DNA from: Dehalococcoidia bacterium | GTDB taxonomy: Bacteria; Chloroflexota; Dehalococcoidia; Bin125 | DNA: 37,820 nucleotides | NCBI GenBank assembly: GCA_022825265.1 | Contig: JAJDXE010000003.1 | Coordinates: 1 to 37,820 of the forward strand | Reading direction: 5' to 3' | Part shown: piece after piece, positions 17,711-26,170 of the stretch | Numbering within the stretch: position 1 is the stretch's first letter | Layout of the letters: each line of letters starts with the position of its first letter | Program-made: the position numbers and the translations under genes | The notes under the pieces: generated by a model | Told to the model about the DNA's origin: nothing | What the model saw: the letters and a program-made list of their open reading frames with translations, nothing else | Databases searched by the model: none

Positions 17711-17744
17711 CGGCGCGTGCCCTGGTCAGAGCGCGCCGGACCAG
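17711..17744 (+). promoter_or_regulatory. Overlapping stems in the valS leader
   Basis: CGGCGCG (17711-17717) is the exact complement of CGCGCCG (17732-17738). CTGGTC (17722-17727), inside that loop, is the exact complement of GACCAG (17739-17744), immediately after the first stem. The two pairings interlock, so they may be alternatives. They lie 51 bases before valS. The T-box signature is not present, so this is not a recognisable T-box leader. Confidence 0.4.
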
Positions 17745-17795
17745 CAACTCACTCCCCTCAGCCAGACCAACCCGAGCATCACGCGGAGTTCAGCC

Positions 17796-20594
17796 GTGAC
17801 CACTTCTGAATTCGACCTGTCCATCGTCAGCAGGCTGACCGGCGCCTACGACGCCTCGGTCGTGGAGGATCCGATCTACGCCTTCTGGGAGGACAACGGC
17901 TGGTTTCGTCCGGCTGAGGAGTCTCAGGCGGAGGCAGATCCGTTCACGGTGATTATGCCGCCGCCGAACGTGACCGGCGTGCTGCACCTGGGCCACGCGG
18001 TGACGCTGACGATCGAGGATGCGCTGATCCGTTGGCGCCGGATGCTGGGTCATCCTGCGCTCTGGCTGCCGGGACTCGACCACGCCGGGATCGCGACGCA
18101 GAGCGTGGTCGAACAGCAACTCGCGCGTGAGGGGATGACCCGTCACGACCTTGGCCGCGAGGCGTTCGAAGAGCGGGTCTGGGACTGGGTCGGCGTCACC
18201 CGTCCGCGAATCACCGCGCAGGCGCGGCGCATGGGCGCATCCTGCGACTGGGAGCGGACCGCCTTCACGCTGGATCCGACGCCGCGGGATGCGGTGCGCA
18301 AGACGTTCGTCGATCTGTTCAAGGACGGCAAGATCTACCGCGGCGCGCGGATCATCAACTGGGATCCGCAGATGCTGACCGCGCTCTCCGATGTCGAAGT
18401 GGAGTACGAGGAGGAAGAGGGCAAGCTCTGGCACGTCCGCTACCCGTTCGTCGAAGAGCGCGGCAACGAGTTGGAAGACGGGGTGGTCATTGCGACGACC
18501 CGGCCGGAGACGATCCCCGCCGACGTTGCCATTGCCGTCCATCCCGATGACGAACGCTGGCAGCCGCACCTGGGCCGGCACGTCCGCCTGCCGCTGCGTG
18601 GCTTCGATCGTCTGATCCCGCTGGTCGCCGATTCGGCGGTTGACATTGAGTTCGGGACAGGGGCGTTGAAGATCACGCCGGGCCACGATCAGCTTGACTT
18701 CGAGATCGGCGAGCGGCACGGGCTGGAACCGATCAGGGTCGTCGACTGGGACGGCACGCTGACGGCCGAGGCCGGTCTCTACGCGGGCATGGATCGGGAC
18801 GAGGCGCGGGACCTGGTGGCGCAGCATCTGGATGAGGACGGTTACCTGGTCGAGACCGAGACCCACGTCCATAACGTCGGACACTCGCAGCGGTCTGGTG
18901 TGGTCGTGGAGCCGCTGGTCTCGAACCAGTGGTTCGTCGATACCGACGAGATGGCAGCCGAGGCGGCGCGGGTCGTACGCGAGGATGAGGTCCGGATCGT
19001 TCCTGAGCGCTCGAAGAACGTCTATCTGCAGTGGATGGACAACATCCGTCCCTGGTGCATCTCGCGGCAGCTCTGGTGGGGTCACCGGATACCGGCCTGG
19101 TACTGCCGAATCTGCGACGCCGACGCGATCATCACAGGCGACGACGGCGAGATCACGATCGACGAAGGTTCCAATCCGATCGTTGAGCTGGAAGAGCCCA
19201 CGAGTTGCCCGACCTGCGGCCGGACGGAGCTGGTGCAAGATCCCGACGTACTCGACACGTGGTTTTCGTCAGGTCTGTGGACGCACTCGACCCTCGGCTG
19301 GCCGAACACGACCGACGATCTCTCGCGTTTCTACCCGTCCTCGGTAATGGAGACCGGCTACGACATTCTCTTTTTCTGGGTGGCGCGGATGATCATGCTG
19401 GGCTGCTACAACATGGGCTCGGCGCCGTTCCACACGGTCTACCTGCACGGCCTGGTGCGCGACGCGCAGGGGCGCAAGATGTCGAAGTCGCTGGATAACG
19501 TGATCGACCCGCTGGAGAAGGCGGAGCAGTACGGGATGGACGCGTTGCGCTTCACGCTGGCGACGGGCTCAACTCCGGGCAACGACATGCGTCTGACCGA
19601 CGAGCGGCTGGAGGGGTCGCGGAACTTCGCGAACAAGCTGTGGAACGGGGCGAAGTTTGTGCTCGGTGAGATCGATAGCGCCGCATCGGAGTCGTCGGAG
19701 GGCCCCCTCAGTCACTCCGTGACAGCTCCCCCAGAGGGGCAGCTCTTGCAGCACGCGCCACTTGAGGATCGTTGGATCCTGTCGCGGCTGCAGGCGGTGA
19801 CCGACTCCGTCGACGAACTCCTGCAGCAATACCAGCTTGGTGAAGCGGGTCGGCAGATCCAGGATTTCCTCTGGGGTGAGTTCTTCGACTGGTACGTCGA
19901 GGCGAGTAAGGTCCGCCTGCGCAACGGAGATCTCACGCCGCTGCCGGTACTGACGAAGGTGCTGGACGGCGGACTGCGCCTGTTGCATCCGTGGATGCCG
20001 TTCGTGACCGAGGCGATCTGGCAACAGCTTCGGCCGCATCTTGGCGGCGACGCGGACGCGATGGCGCTGATCGGCGCGCGCTACCCGCAACCGGGAGATT
20101 CCGTGCGCGACGTGGAGGCTGAACAAGCCTTCGCGGCGGTGCAGGAGATCGTGACGGCAGTGCGGCAGGTGCGCGCCGACTACCGCGTGCAGGCCGGACA
20201 GTGGGCCGAGGCGTATGTGCTGCCGCAGGACGACGTGGCCCAGGCGGTGAGCGAGTCGGCTCCGATTGTCGAAGTGCTGTCGCGAGCGCGTCCGCTGACG
20301 ATCGTGGCCGAGCGCAGTGATGCTCCGACCGAGCAGATCGCTTCGGCGGTGCTGCCGGCTGCCGAGGTCATCCTGCCGCTCGGCGGCCTCGTCGATCTTG
20401 ACCAGGAACGTGCGCGGCTGAACAAGGACCTCGATGGCATTCTCAAGCGCCTTCGAGGCGCGGAGGCGAAGCTGTCCAATGAGGGTTTCCGTTCGAAGGC
20501 GCCGGCCGAAGTCGTCAAGCAGGCGGAGGAGCTGGCCGCGGACTTGCAGCGTCAGCAGGCCGATCTGGAGTCGCGGATTGGGGCGCTGGGCTAA
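17796..20594 (+). CDS. valS: Valyl-tRNA synthetase
   Basis: This class I aminoacyl-tRNA synthetase charges tRNA-Val. At 932 residues it has normal size. The signature PPPNVTGVLHLGH carries the HIGH motif as HLGH (64-67), and KMSKS is at 561-565. The editing domain follows IATTRPETIPADVAIAVHPDD. The C-terminal coiled-coil arm, LDQERARLNKDLDGILKRL, is typical of ValS. The GTG start at 17796 has a GGAG site 8 bases upstream. At residues 636-651, between the catalytic core and the anticodon-binding helical domain, lies extra sequence encoded by a palindromic repeat (copy 3), in frame. The gene converges on the VanZ-like gene with a 4-base gap. Confidence 0.97.
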   Translation: MTTSEFDLSIVSRLTGAYDASVVEDPIYAFWEDNGWFRPAEESQAEADPFTVIMPPPNVTGVLHLGHAVTLTIEDALIRWRRMLGHPALWLPGLDHAGIATQSVVEQQLAREGMTRHDLGREAFEERVWDWVGVTRPRITAQARRMGASCDWERTAFTLDPTPRDAVRKTFVDLFKDGKIYRGARIINWDPQMLTALSDVEVEYEEEEGKLWHVRYPFVEERGNELEDGVVIATTRPETIPADVAIAVHPDDERWQPHLGRHVRLPLRGFDRLIPLVADSAVDIEFGTGALKITPGHDQLDFEIGERHGLEPIRVVDWDGTLTAEAGLYAGMDRDEARDLVAQHLDEDGYLVETETHVHNVGHSQRSGVVVEPLVSNQWFVDTDEMAAEAARVVREDEVRIVPERSKNVYLQWMDNIRPWCISRQLWWGHRIPAWYCRICDADAIITGDDGEITIDEGSNPIVELEEPTSCPTCGRTELVQDPDVLDTWFSSGLWTHSTLGWPNTTDDLSRFYPSSVMETGYDILFFWVARMIMLGCYNMGSAPFHTVYLHGLVRDAQGRKMSKSLDNVIDPLEKAEQYGMDALRFTLATGSTPGNDMRLTDERLEGSRNFANKLWNGAKFVLGEIDSAASESSEGPLSHSVTAPPEGQLLQHAPLEDRWILSRLQAVTDSVDELLQQYQLGEAGRQIQDFLWGEFFDWYVEASKVRLRNGDLTPLPVLTKVLDGGLRLLHPWMPFVTEAIWQQLRPHLGGDADAMALIGARYPQPGDSVRDVEAEQAFAAVQEIVTAVRQVRADYRVQAGQWAEAYVLPQDDVAQAVSESAPIVEVLSRARPLTIVAERSDAPTEQIASAVLPAAEVILPLGGLVDLDQERARLNKDLDGILKRLRGAEAKLSNEGFRSKAPAEVVKQAEELAADLQRQQADLESRIGALG
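19701..19746 (+). repeat. Two-hairpin palindromic repeat, copy 3, inside valS
   Basis: The element reads GGCCCCCTCA, then hairpin GTCAC-TCC-GTGAC (19711-19723), then AGCTCCCCC-AGA-GGGGCAGCT (19724-19744). It has the same length and order as copies 1 and 2. One base of the second stem differs (GGGGC instead of GGGGG), so one pair is lost. It encodes GPLSHSVTAPPEGQLL in the valS frame without interrupting the gene. Confidence 0.85.
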
Positions 20595-20598
20595 GCGG

Positions 20599-21147
20599 TC
20601 AGGCTCGCACGCCGCGCCGCACCCGGGCGAGCAACAGGCTCGATCCGACCGCCACTACGGCGGCCAGGGCGTTGAACAGCATGTCGACCGGATCGAACAC
20701 TCGGTCCGGCAGCGCGAGCTGGATGACTTCGTCGACCACCCCGATCGCCGCCACGATGAGGATGGCGACGACTCCGGGCAGACGCGCGCCACGGCCCTGA
20801 TCGGCGCGTTCGGTCAGGGCGGCATGGATGAAGACCGCCAGCACGCCGAACTCGATCAGGTGTGAGCGCTCGGCGAGGGTCAGGCGCAGGAGCGCCATCA
20901 GCACGACGGCGGCGATCCCGAACGCGACGGCCATCTCGGCTCGCGTGGGTGTCGATTGCAACCCGTCGGTCAGAATCGCGGCGGCCACGAGGAGCAAAGC
21001 CAGACCGAACGCGACTGCGGCGATGTTGTCATCGGCAAGTAACTCGGCCTGGCTCCCGCTGAATCCAAGGGAGGCGAAGATCGCCGCAACGACCGCCAGC
21101 GCCCAGAGCCAGAGCCGCCGCTCGCGCCGAGAGCTGAAGAGTCCCAT
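20599..21147 (-). CDS. VanZ-like membrane protein
   Basis: The 182-residue protein has four or five hydrophobic segments and matches the VanZ-like family. Its signature elements are in order: RSHLIEFGVLAVFIH, then DEVIQLALPDRVFDPVDMLFN, with the conserved Asp-Glu, Gln, Arg, Asp and Asn. VanZ gives low-level teicoplanin resistance in enterococci, but most chromosomal homologues have no known role, so no resistance function is claimed. It lies 27 bases after the SIS-domain gene and is probably cotranscribed with it. Its stop is 4 bases from the valS stop, with no separate terminator visible. The start codon has no strong ribosome site. Confidence 0.85.
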   Translation of the reverse strand: MGLFSSRRERRLWLWALAVVAAIFASLGFSGSQAELLADDNIAAVAFGLALLLVAAAILTDGLQSTPTRAEMAVAFGIAAVVLMALLRLTLAERSHLIEFGVLAVFIHAALTERADQGRGARLPGVVAILIVAAIGVVDEVIQLALPDRVFDPVDMLFNALAAVVAVGSSLLLARVRRGVRA

Positions 21148-21174
21148 CGGGACCCGGGTCGCCCTTGCTGCCAG

Positions 21175-22221
21175 CTACAGACTGAGTTTCGACAGCGCGG
21201 CCAGGAAGTCGGGCACATCGGTGCGGAAGTCGTCGGCGTTGACGCCGTCGTTGGCGGCGAGGTGGCCGGCGAGCAGTTGCGCCGGGACGACAGCGGGAAT
21301 CGTGAGCAACTCCGGCGACAGGTCGGCGAGAGCCAGGTGTCGGGCAGACTCGGGGGCCGGCACGCTCTCGGGCGCGACCCAGGCGGCGGAGCAGCCGTTG
21401 TCCATGCACAGTTGCGTGATGGCGCGGGTTCGGTCGGCCGAGTCGTCGTTGGCGGCGAAGGTGAAGATGCGGTCGGAATCGACGATCTGCACGGCGGGAC
21501 CGTGGAGGAACGACTCAGGCTCCTGGTGACGCACCGCGCGGCGCGAGGCCTCGGCGATCTTGATGTGCGCCTCTTCGGCGGCGCTCAGCATCGGTCCGGC
21601 ACCCAGCGCGATCAGCGCCCCGTCCGACCACTCCGCTGCGAGTTCGGCAATCTCGTCTTCCAGCTTCAGCGCAGCGGCAAGCGCCGAGGGAATCTCCAAG
21701 ATGTCGCCCAGCGCTCCGGCCGAGACGAGATCGGCGATCATCGCCGCCGCAGCCATCGCCGTCGTGTGCGAGACGGTGTACATCGAGGACGGATCCTGCG
21801 TGGTCGTGTGCAGGACGGTCACGCTGTCGGGGAAGGAGGCGAGGTCGAACCCGGTCTCGATCTTGGTGATGAGCACGGTTGGGATGCCGCGCTCGATGCA
21901 CAGATCGAGCGAGTGTCCGCTGTAGGTCTTGCGGCCGGTGTGGGCGAAGAGCAGGACGGCGTCGCCGTCGGCGACGGTCGGCCAGGTGGCGAACTCGAAG
22001 CTGGTCAGCGGCCGCGCTTCGAGTCCGGCGGCGCGCAGCATCCAACTGGCGGCGTTGGCGGCGTTGAACGAGGTGCCGATGCCGACGGTCCAGACGCGGG
22101 TCGCTGCGGAAAGCGTCTCGGCCGCGCGATCGAAGGGTTGGGCGCTGCTCAGGACCTTGGCGCACTCGGAGGGTTGCGCCTGGATCGCGGGGTAGAGGCG
22201 GTAGTCGGTGATTGAGACCAT
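21175..22221 (-). CDS. SIS-domain protein, GlmS-isomerase-like
   Basis: The 348-residue protein contains two sugar-isomerase (SIS) domains like the C-terminal half of glucosamine-6-phosphate synthase, but no glutamine amidotransferase domain. WTVGIGTSFNAANAASWML is the first sugar-phosphate binding loop, and LFAHTGRKTYS the second. SRRAVRHQEPESFLHGP resembles the catalytic Glu/His region of the GlmS isomerase domain. It could be a sugar-phosphate isomerase or deaminase of the AgaS/FrlB type, or a regulator; the substrate cannot be read from sequence. The ATG at 22221 has GGGAG 11 bases upstream, and a GTG 12 bases further upstream is an alternative. It follows the racemase gene after 98 bases that hold repeat copy 2. 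Confidence 0.88.
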   Translation of the reverse strand: MVSITDYRLYPAIQAQPSECAKVLSSAQPFDRAAETLSAATRVWTVGIGTSFNAANAASWMLRAAGLEARPLTSFEFATWPTVADGDAVLLFAHTGRKTYSGHSLDLCIERGIPTVLITKIETGFDLASFPDSVTVLHTTTQDPSSMYTVSHTTAMAAAAMIADLVSAGALGDILEIPSALAAALKLEDEIAELAAEWSDGALIALGAGPMLSAAEEAHIKIAEASRRAVRHQEPESFLHGPAVQIVDSDRIFTFAANDDSADRTRAITQLCMDNGCSAAWVAPESVPAPESARHLALADLSPELLTIPAVVPAQLLAGHLAANDGVNADDFRTDVPDFLAALSKLSL

Positions 22222-22245
22222 GTTGTCGGACACTCCCACGCTGCG

Positions 22246-22292
22246 GGCCCCCTCAGGCGCTCCGCGCCAGCTCCCCCGGAGGGGGAGCTCTG
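22246..22292 (+). repeat. Two-hairpin palindromic repeat, copy 2
   Basis: It reads GGCCCCCTCA, then hairpin GGCGC-TCC-GCGCC (22256-22268), then AGCTCCCCC-GGA-GGGGGAGCT (22269-22289). Both stems are perfect. It fills much of the gap between the racemase and SIS-domain genes, which are on the minus strand, so in their mRNA the complement would fold. Confidence 0.85.
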
Positions 22293-22319
22293 TCATCGCT
22301 GACATCGCGACTGGCGGTG

Positions 22320-23462
22320 TTAGGCGACGGCGCCGGCGGTCTTGAGGTCTTCGCCCTGGGAGCCGTTGAGGCCGATTTCGGCGAGGATTTCGTCGGTGTG
22401 CTCTCCGGGGTAGGCCGGTGGGCCCTGGATCTTGGACTCGGTTCGGCTGAAGCGTGGGGCGGGGGCGGGTTGCACGACGCCGGCGACCTCTTCGAATGCC
22501 CCGCGCGCCTTGGCGTGGGGGTGGTTCGGGGCTTCCCAGGGCTCGAGCACGGGGCCGAAGCAGACGTCCGAGCCTTCGAAGATGTCTTCCCACTCGGCCC
22601 GGGTCTTGGTGCGGAAGATGGCGGTCACGCGATCCTTGAGCTCGGGCCAGCGGGTGTTGTCCATCTGGTGCGGCAGTTCCTCGTTCTCGAGGCCGAGCAG
22701 ATGCAGGAGTTCGGCGTAGAACTGAGGCTCGATCGAGCCGATCGAGACGAACTTGCCGTCCAGCGTCTCGTAGGCGTCGTAGAAGTGCGCGCCGGTGTCG
22801 AGCACGTTGGCCGCGCGGCCGCGCCGCCATCCACCGGTTGCGAGACCGGCGTGAACCGAGGTAATCAGCGACGATGCTCCGTCAACCATGGCCGCGTCGA
22901 CGACCTGTCCCTTGCCCGAGCGCTGCGCTTCGATGAGGGCGCCCAGCATGCCGACGGCGAGGTACATGCCGCCGCCGCCGAAGTCGCCGACCAGGTTGAG
23001 CGGCGGCACCGGAACCTGACCCTTGCGCGCGATCGGCGCCAAGGCGCCGGCCAGCGAGATGTAGTTGATGTCGTGGCCGGCCATCTGCGCGTAGGGACCC
23101 TCCTGGCCCCAGCCGGTCATGCGGCCGTAGACGATCTTTGGGTTGCGCTCCAGGCAGACGTCGGGTCCGAGGCCCAGGCGCTCCATGACGCCGGGGCGGA
23201 AGCCTTCGAACAGCGCGTCGGCGCCCTCGATCAGCTTGAGTGCGACCTCGACCCCCTCGGGGTTCTTGAGGTCGAGCGCGATCGAGCGGCGGCCGCGGGC
23301 GAGCAGATCGCCGGGCGGATTGGCCGGCGCTTCACCCGGGGCGTTCGAGGCACGGTCGATACGGACGATGTCGGCGCCCATGTCGGACAGGATCATGCCG
23401 CAGAACGGCCCCGGTCCGATGCCCTGAAATTCAATGATCCGAATGCCGCTCAGCGGTCCCAT
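22320..23462 (-). CDS. Alpha-methylacyl-CoA racemase-like, CaiB/BaiF CoA-transferase family
   Basis: This family III (CaiB/BaiF) protein most resembles alpha-methylacyl-CoA racemases, which invert the 2-methyl centre of branched fatty acyl-CoAs so that beta-oxidation can proceed. In the 380-residue form, GHDINYISLAGAL places the catalytic His at 130 and NLVGDFGGGGMYL the catalytic Asp at 160, matching the His/Asp pair of the Mycobacterium enzyme. DLKNPEG and GFRPGVMERLGLG are typical family segments. The ATG at 23462 has a GAGGAG site 7 bases upstream; an in-frame extension of 9 residues lacks one. CoA transferase activity on another acid cannot be excluded. It heads the minus-strand group racemase-SIS-VanZ and is divergent from the acetyltransferase gene. 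Confidence 0.92.
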   Translation of the reverse strand: MGPLSGIRIIEFQGIGPGPFCGMILSDMGADIVRIDRASNAPGEAPANPPGDLLARGRRSIALDLKNPEGVEVALKLIEGADALFEGFRPGVMERLGLGPDVCLERNPKIVYGRMTGWGQEGPYAQMAGHDINYISLAGALAPIARKGQVPVPPLNLVGDFGGGGMYLAVGMLGALIEAQRSGKGQVVDAAMVDGASSLITSVHAGLATGGWRRGRAANVLDTGAHFYDAYETLDGKFVSIGSIEPQFYAELLHLLGLENEELPHQMDNTRWPELKDRVTAIFRTKTRAEWEDIFEGSDVCFGPVLEPWEAPNHPHAKARGAFEEVAGVVQPAPAPRFSRTESKIQGPPAYPGEHTDEILAEIGLNGSQGEDLKTAGAVA

Positions 23463-23531
23463 ATCGTGCTCCTCACGTGCGCAACGCACTTGATCTGAAC
23501 GTGGTTGTCTTCAGTGGCAGAGTAACGCGCG

Positions 23532-24017
23532 ATGAGTTTCCAGATAGAACCAGTCGGTTACGAAACTGCGCCTGAAGTGATCGAGCTGATCCATCGCGTC
23601 TTCGACGAGTACGGGTTCATCTGGGATCCCGAGGACGAGTTCTGGGATCTGCTGGCTGAAGAGCGGGCGTTTCCGTACCGCTCCCCAATCGGCGGGATCT
23701 GGGTGATGCGCGACGCCGAGGGCATCGTCGTCGGCTCGATCGCGGCGAACCGAATTGACGGACCGACGGTGGAGCTGCACAGGTTGTATCTGGATGCTCA
23801 CCTGCGCGGTCAGGGACTGGGTCGGCGGCTGTTCGAGACGGGGGTCGAGTGGGCGCGGCAACATGGCGCGTGGCGGATCGAGCTGTGGTCGGATACTCGG
23901 TTTGAGGATGCGCATCGCCTGTATGAGCGTCTCGGTTACGTCAAGACGGAGACTCGGGAGTTGAACGACGTCAACGACACGGTTGAGTTCAAGTACGAGC
24001 GAGAGATCCCGGAGTGA
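23532..24017 (+). CDS. GNAT family N-acetyltransferase
   Basis: The 161-residue protein has the GNAT fold. GGIWVMRDAEGIVVGSIAA forms the central strands, VELHRLYLDAHLRGQGLGRRL is the acetyl-CoA binding motif A (Arg-Gly-Gln-Gly-Leu-Gly), and DAHRLYERLGYVKTE is motif B. The acceptor molecule is unknown. The motif FDEYGFIWDPEDEFWDLL in the N-terminal part is probably substrate-side. It is divergent from the racemase gene across 69 bases, which hold a small palindrome (GTGCG-CAA-CGCAC, 23477-23489). No strong ribosome site is seen. Confidence 0.9.
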   Translation: MSFQIEPVGYETAPEVIELIHRVFDEYGFIWDPEDEFWDLLAEERAFPYRSPIGGIWVMRDAEGIVVGSIAANRIDGPTVELHRLYLDAHLRGQGLGRRLFETGVEWARQHGAWRIELWSDTRFEDAHRLYERLGYVKTETRELNDVNDTVEFKYEREIPE

Positions 24018-24067
24018 TTCGGTATCGACCGGCACTCGTGCTTCGAACATCAACGATCAACCAGACA

Positions 24068-24097
24068 TTGACCCTGATCACACCGCGCGGGTACGAT
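24068..24097 (+). promoter_or_regulatory. Probable promoter of nuoABCD
   Basis: TTGACC (24068-24073) and TACGAT (24092-24097) are 18 bases apart, about 57 bases before the nuoA start. The -10 hexamer is the same as in the groESL promoter. The 136-base gap 24018-24153 holds no other feature that I see. Confidence 0.6.
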
Positions 24098-24153
24098 CTG
24101 TTCGCACTGGGGAATCTGGTGCGTATCTTCAGAGCGGGTGACGGCAGGTAGAC

Positions 24154-24543
24154 GTGTCTGAGCTGTTTGAGAACTATGGCGCTGTCCTGGTCGCGATTCC
24201 CGTCGGGATCATGCTGGTCCTGACCGCGCTGCTGGCGACCAAGTTGCTCGCCCCACAGCGACGTACCGCGCTCAAGGGACAGGTCTACGAGTGCGGCATG
24301 CTGCCGATTGGCCGCAACTGGGCCCAGGTCCACGTCCGCTACTACACCTATGCGCTGCTCTTTCTCGTCTTTGATGTGGAAGTCGTCTTCCTCTTCCCCT
24401 GGGCCGTCTCCTTCCTTGGACTGATGGGCGAGCCTGACTGGGGCAAGGTCATCCTCTGGCAGATGGTGCTCTTCATCGGCACGCTGTTGATCGCGCTGGC
24501 CTACGCCTGGCGCAAGGGCGTCTTCGACTGGCAACGAAACTGA
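24154..24543 (+). CDS. nuoA: NADH-quinone oxidoreductase subunit A
   Basis: NuoA is a small membrane subunit of complex I at the junction with the peripheral arm. The 129-residue protein has three transmembrane helices. The conserved loop [26 protein letters not shown] is followed by [15 protein letters not shown], which carries the conserved Asp and Glu. The GTG start has a GGCAGG site upstream. It is the first gene of the nuo cluster, and nuoB follows after 25 bases. Confidence 0.96.
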   Translation: MSELFENYGAVLVAIPVGIMLVLTALLATKLLAPQRRTALKGQVYECGMLPIGRNWAQVHVRYYTYALLFLVFDVEVVFLFPWAVSFLGLMGEPDWGKVILWQMVLFIGTLLIALAYAWRKGVFDWQRN

Positions 24544-24568
24544 CGGAACGGACTGCGAGACGAGGCAC

Positions 24569-25153
24569 ATGACGACTTCCCAGCCTCCACACATGATTGA
24601 TCCCGCGGGCGATCCGACGCCGGTGATCATCTCGCCCGAGTCGCTTCGTCTGCAGGCGATTGACGACGCTCCGCCGACCGTTCCCTACAAGGTTGTGTTG
24701 CCGGGCGTGATGCAGGCGCCGGCCGAAGCATTGATCTCGGCTGCGCGCAAGTCCTCGCTCTGGCCGATGACTTTTGGTCTGGCCTGCTGCGCGATCGAGA
24801 TGATCGCGACCTACATGGCGAACCACGACCTCGACCGCTTCGGCATCGTGCCCTGGCCCTCGCCCAGGCAGTCGGATGTGATGATCGTCGCCGGCACGGT
24901 GACCAAGAAGATGGCCCCGGCGGTCAAACTGCTCTACGAGCAGATGCCGCATCCCAAGTGGGTGATCTCGATGGGCGCCTGCGCGACCAACGGCGGTCCG
25001 TACACCCAGTACGACCGCGTCGTTCAGGGCGTCGACAACATCGTGCCGGTCGATGTCTACGTGCCCGGCTGCCCGCCCCGTCCCGAAGCTCTGATTGACG
25101 GTTTGCTTGCTCTGCAGGAGAAGATCGTCGAAGAACGCGCGCGGGGTTACTAA
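24569..25153 (+). CDS. nuoB: NADH-quinone oxidoreductase subunit B
   Basis: NuoB holds the N2 [4Fe-4S] cluster that passes electrons to quinone. The 194-residue protein shows the cluster ligands in [10 protein letters not shown] (two adjacent Cys), [13 protein letters not shown] and [11 protein letters not shown]. About 35 residues at the N-terminus are a non-conserved extension with many prolines. [15 protein letters not shown] is the conserved strand before the cluster region. nuoC follows after 6 bases. Confidence 0.97.
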   Translation: MTTSQPPHMIDPAGDPTPVIISPESLRLQAIDDAPPTVPYKVVLPGVMQAPAEALISAARKSSLWPMTFGLACCAIEMIATYMANHDLDRFGIVPWPSPRQSDVMIVAGTVTKKMAPAVKLLYEQMPHPKWVISMGACATNGGPYTQYDRVVQGVDNIVPVDVYVPGCPPRPEALIDGLLALQEKIVEERARGY

Positions 25154-25159
25154 TCCACA

Positions 25160-26161
25160 ATGACTTCACGTCGTACGCCGGCCGCGCCCGAGGAACCGCC
25201 GAGCAACGAGCCGCCTCCCGGCTCGATTGCCGACGTCTACCGCGAAGTTATGCCGCTGGTCAGCTTCGAAGCGGCGATGACCAAGGGCGACGATGTGGCG
25301 TTGACCATTCCTGTCGACTCGATCCACGAGGTCATTGAGCGGGGCCGCGACGACGAGCGCCTGCAGATGAATCTGCTGCGCAACCAGACCGCTGTCGACT
25401 GGGAGGATCGCGGGCTGGAAATCGTCTACCACCTGTACTCGATCCCCCTGCGCCAGGCCGTGACGATCAAGTCCTGGCTGCCGTCCGAGGGCGCCGTCGT
25501 CGAGTCGGTCACCGACATTTACGAGATGGCGGACTGGGCCGAGCGCGAATGCCGCGAGATGTTCGGGATCGAGTTCATCGGCCATCCCGACCCACGCAAC
25601 CTGCTGCTCGACGAAGACCTCGATATCCATCCCTTGCGTAAGAGCCATCCGCTCGCGCCGATCGAGATGGAACAGGGCGTCGACGTCGAGTTCTTCACCA
25701 AGCAGTACCCGCCGCCGGAGCCCGAGGAAGAGGAAGAAGCGGCGCCCGAAGCCGCCGCCGCTGCCGCCCCCGAGCGCAAGCGGCTCGAGGACATGACCGA
25801 AGAGGAGCGCGAAGAGCGACGGGCCGAGCAGGCCGAACGCGTCGCTCGAGCTCGCGAACTCGCGGCCGTCCGTCGAGCCGAGCGTCTTGCAGGCGCGCCG
25901 CCTGCCGGCGGTCCGCGACCGGAAGGCGCGGCTCCGCCGCCACCTCCCGCAGCGCCGGCCGCAGCCCCAGCCGCCGCCGAACCAGCGCCGTCCAGCGCTC
26001 CGGCCCAGGACGACCGACCGCCGGCGCCTCCGCCGCCGGAATTGCCGACCATCCCCGACGTCGAAGAAGACCCCGAGGGCCGCGCCGCCGCGCAGGCCGA
26101 GCGGGTCCGACTCGGCCGCGAGCTGGCCGCCGCCAGGCGAGCCCAATTGCGCGGCGAGTAG
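25160..26161 (+). CDS. nuoC: NADH-quinone oxidoreductase subunit C with long C-terminal extension
   Basis: NuoC (30-kDa subunit) is part of the hydrophilic quinone module. Residues 1-182 are the normal domain, with ADWAERECREMFGIEFIGHPDPRNLLL and the family motif HPLRKSHPL (157-165). The usual protein would end about here, but this one continues to residue 333. The extension starts with an acidic run (PEPEEEEEAAPE), then a charged helical segment, a Pro/Ala-rich linker (about 245-300), and a second charged helical segment. The two helical segments share QAERV...RELAA.RRA (224-240 and 312-328; 13 of 19 identical). The frame stays open and the second motif remains in the same frame, so this is not a frameshift. 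There is no strong ribosome site. Confidence 0.95.
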   Translation: MTSRRTPAAPEEPPSNEPPPGSIADVYREVMPLVSFEAAMTKGDDVALTIPVDSIHEVIERGRDDERLQMNLLRNQTAVDWEDRGLEIVYHLYSIPLRQAVTIKSWLPSEGAVVESVTDIYEMADWAERECREMFGIEFIGHPDPRNLLLDEDLDIHPLRKSHPLAPIEMEQGVDVEFFTKQYPPPEPEEEEEAAPEAAAAAAPERKRLEDMTEEEREERRAEQAERVARARELAAVRRAERLAGAPPAGGPRPEGAAPPPPPAAPAAAPAAAEPAPSSAPAQDDRPPAPPPPELPTIPDVEEDPEGRAAAQAERVRLGRELAAARRAQLRGE

Positions 26162-26170
26162 TCGGCCGTT

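Noticed and set aside
17708..17795. T-box riboswitch before valS
   Set aside because: The conserved T-box sequence and stem I features are not present in the 88-base leader.
17790..19238. A 482-residue minus-strand frame opposite valS
   Set aside because: It is a shadow of valS codon bias with no motif and no ribosome site.
20599..21147. VanZ-like gene as an antibiotic-resistance determinant
   Set aside because: Only family resemblance is present. There are no other van genes, and most chromosomal VanZ-like proteins have no shown role in resistance.
25700..26161. NuoC C-terminal tail as a frameshift artefact
   Set aside because: The second copy of the helical motif appears in the same frame after the Pro/Ala linker, and the next gene starts normally, so the frame is real.
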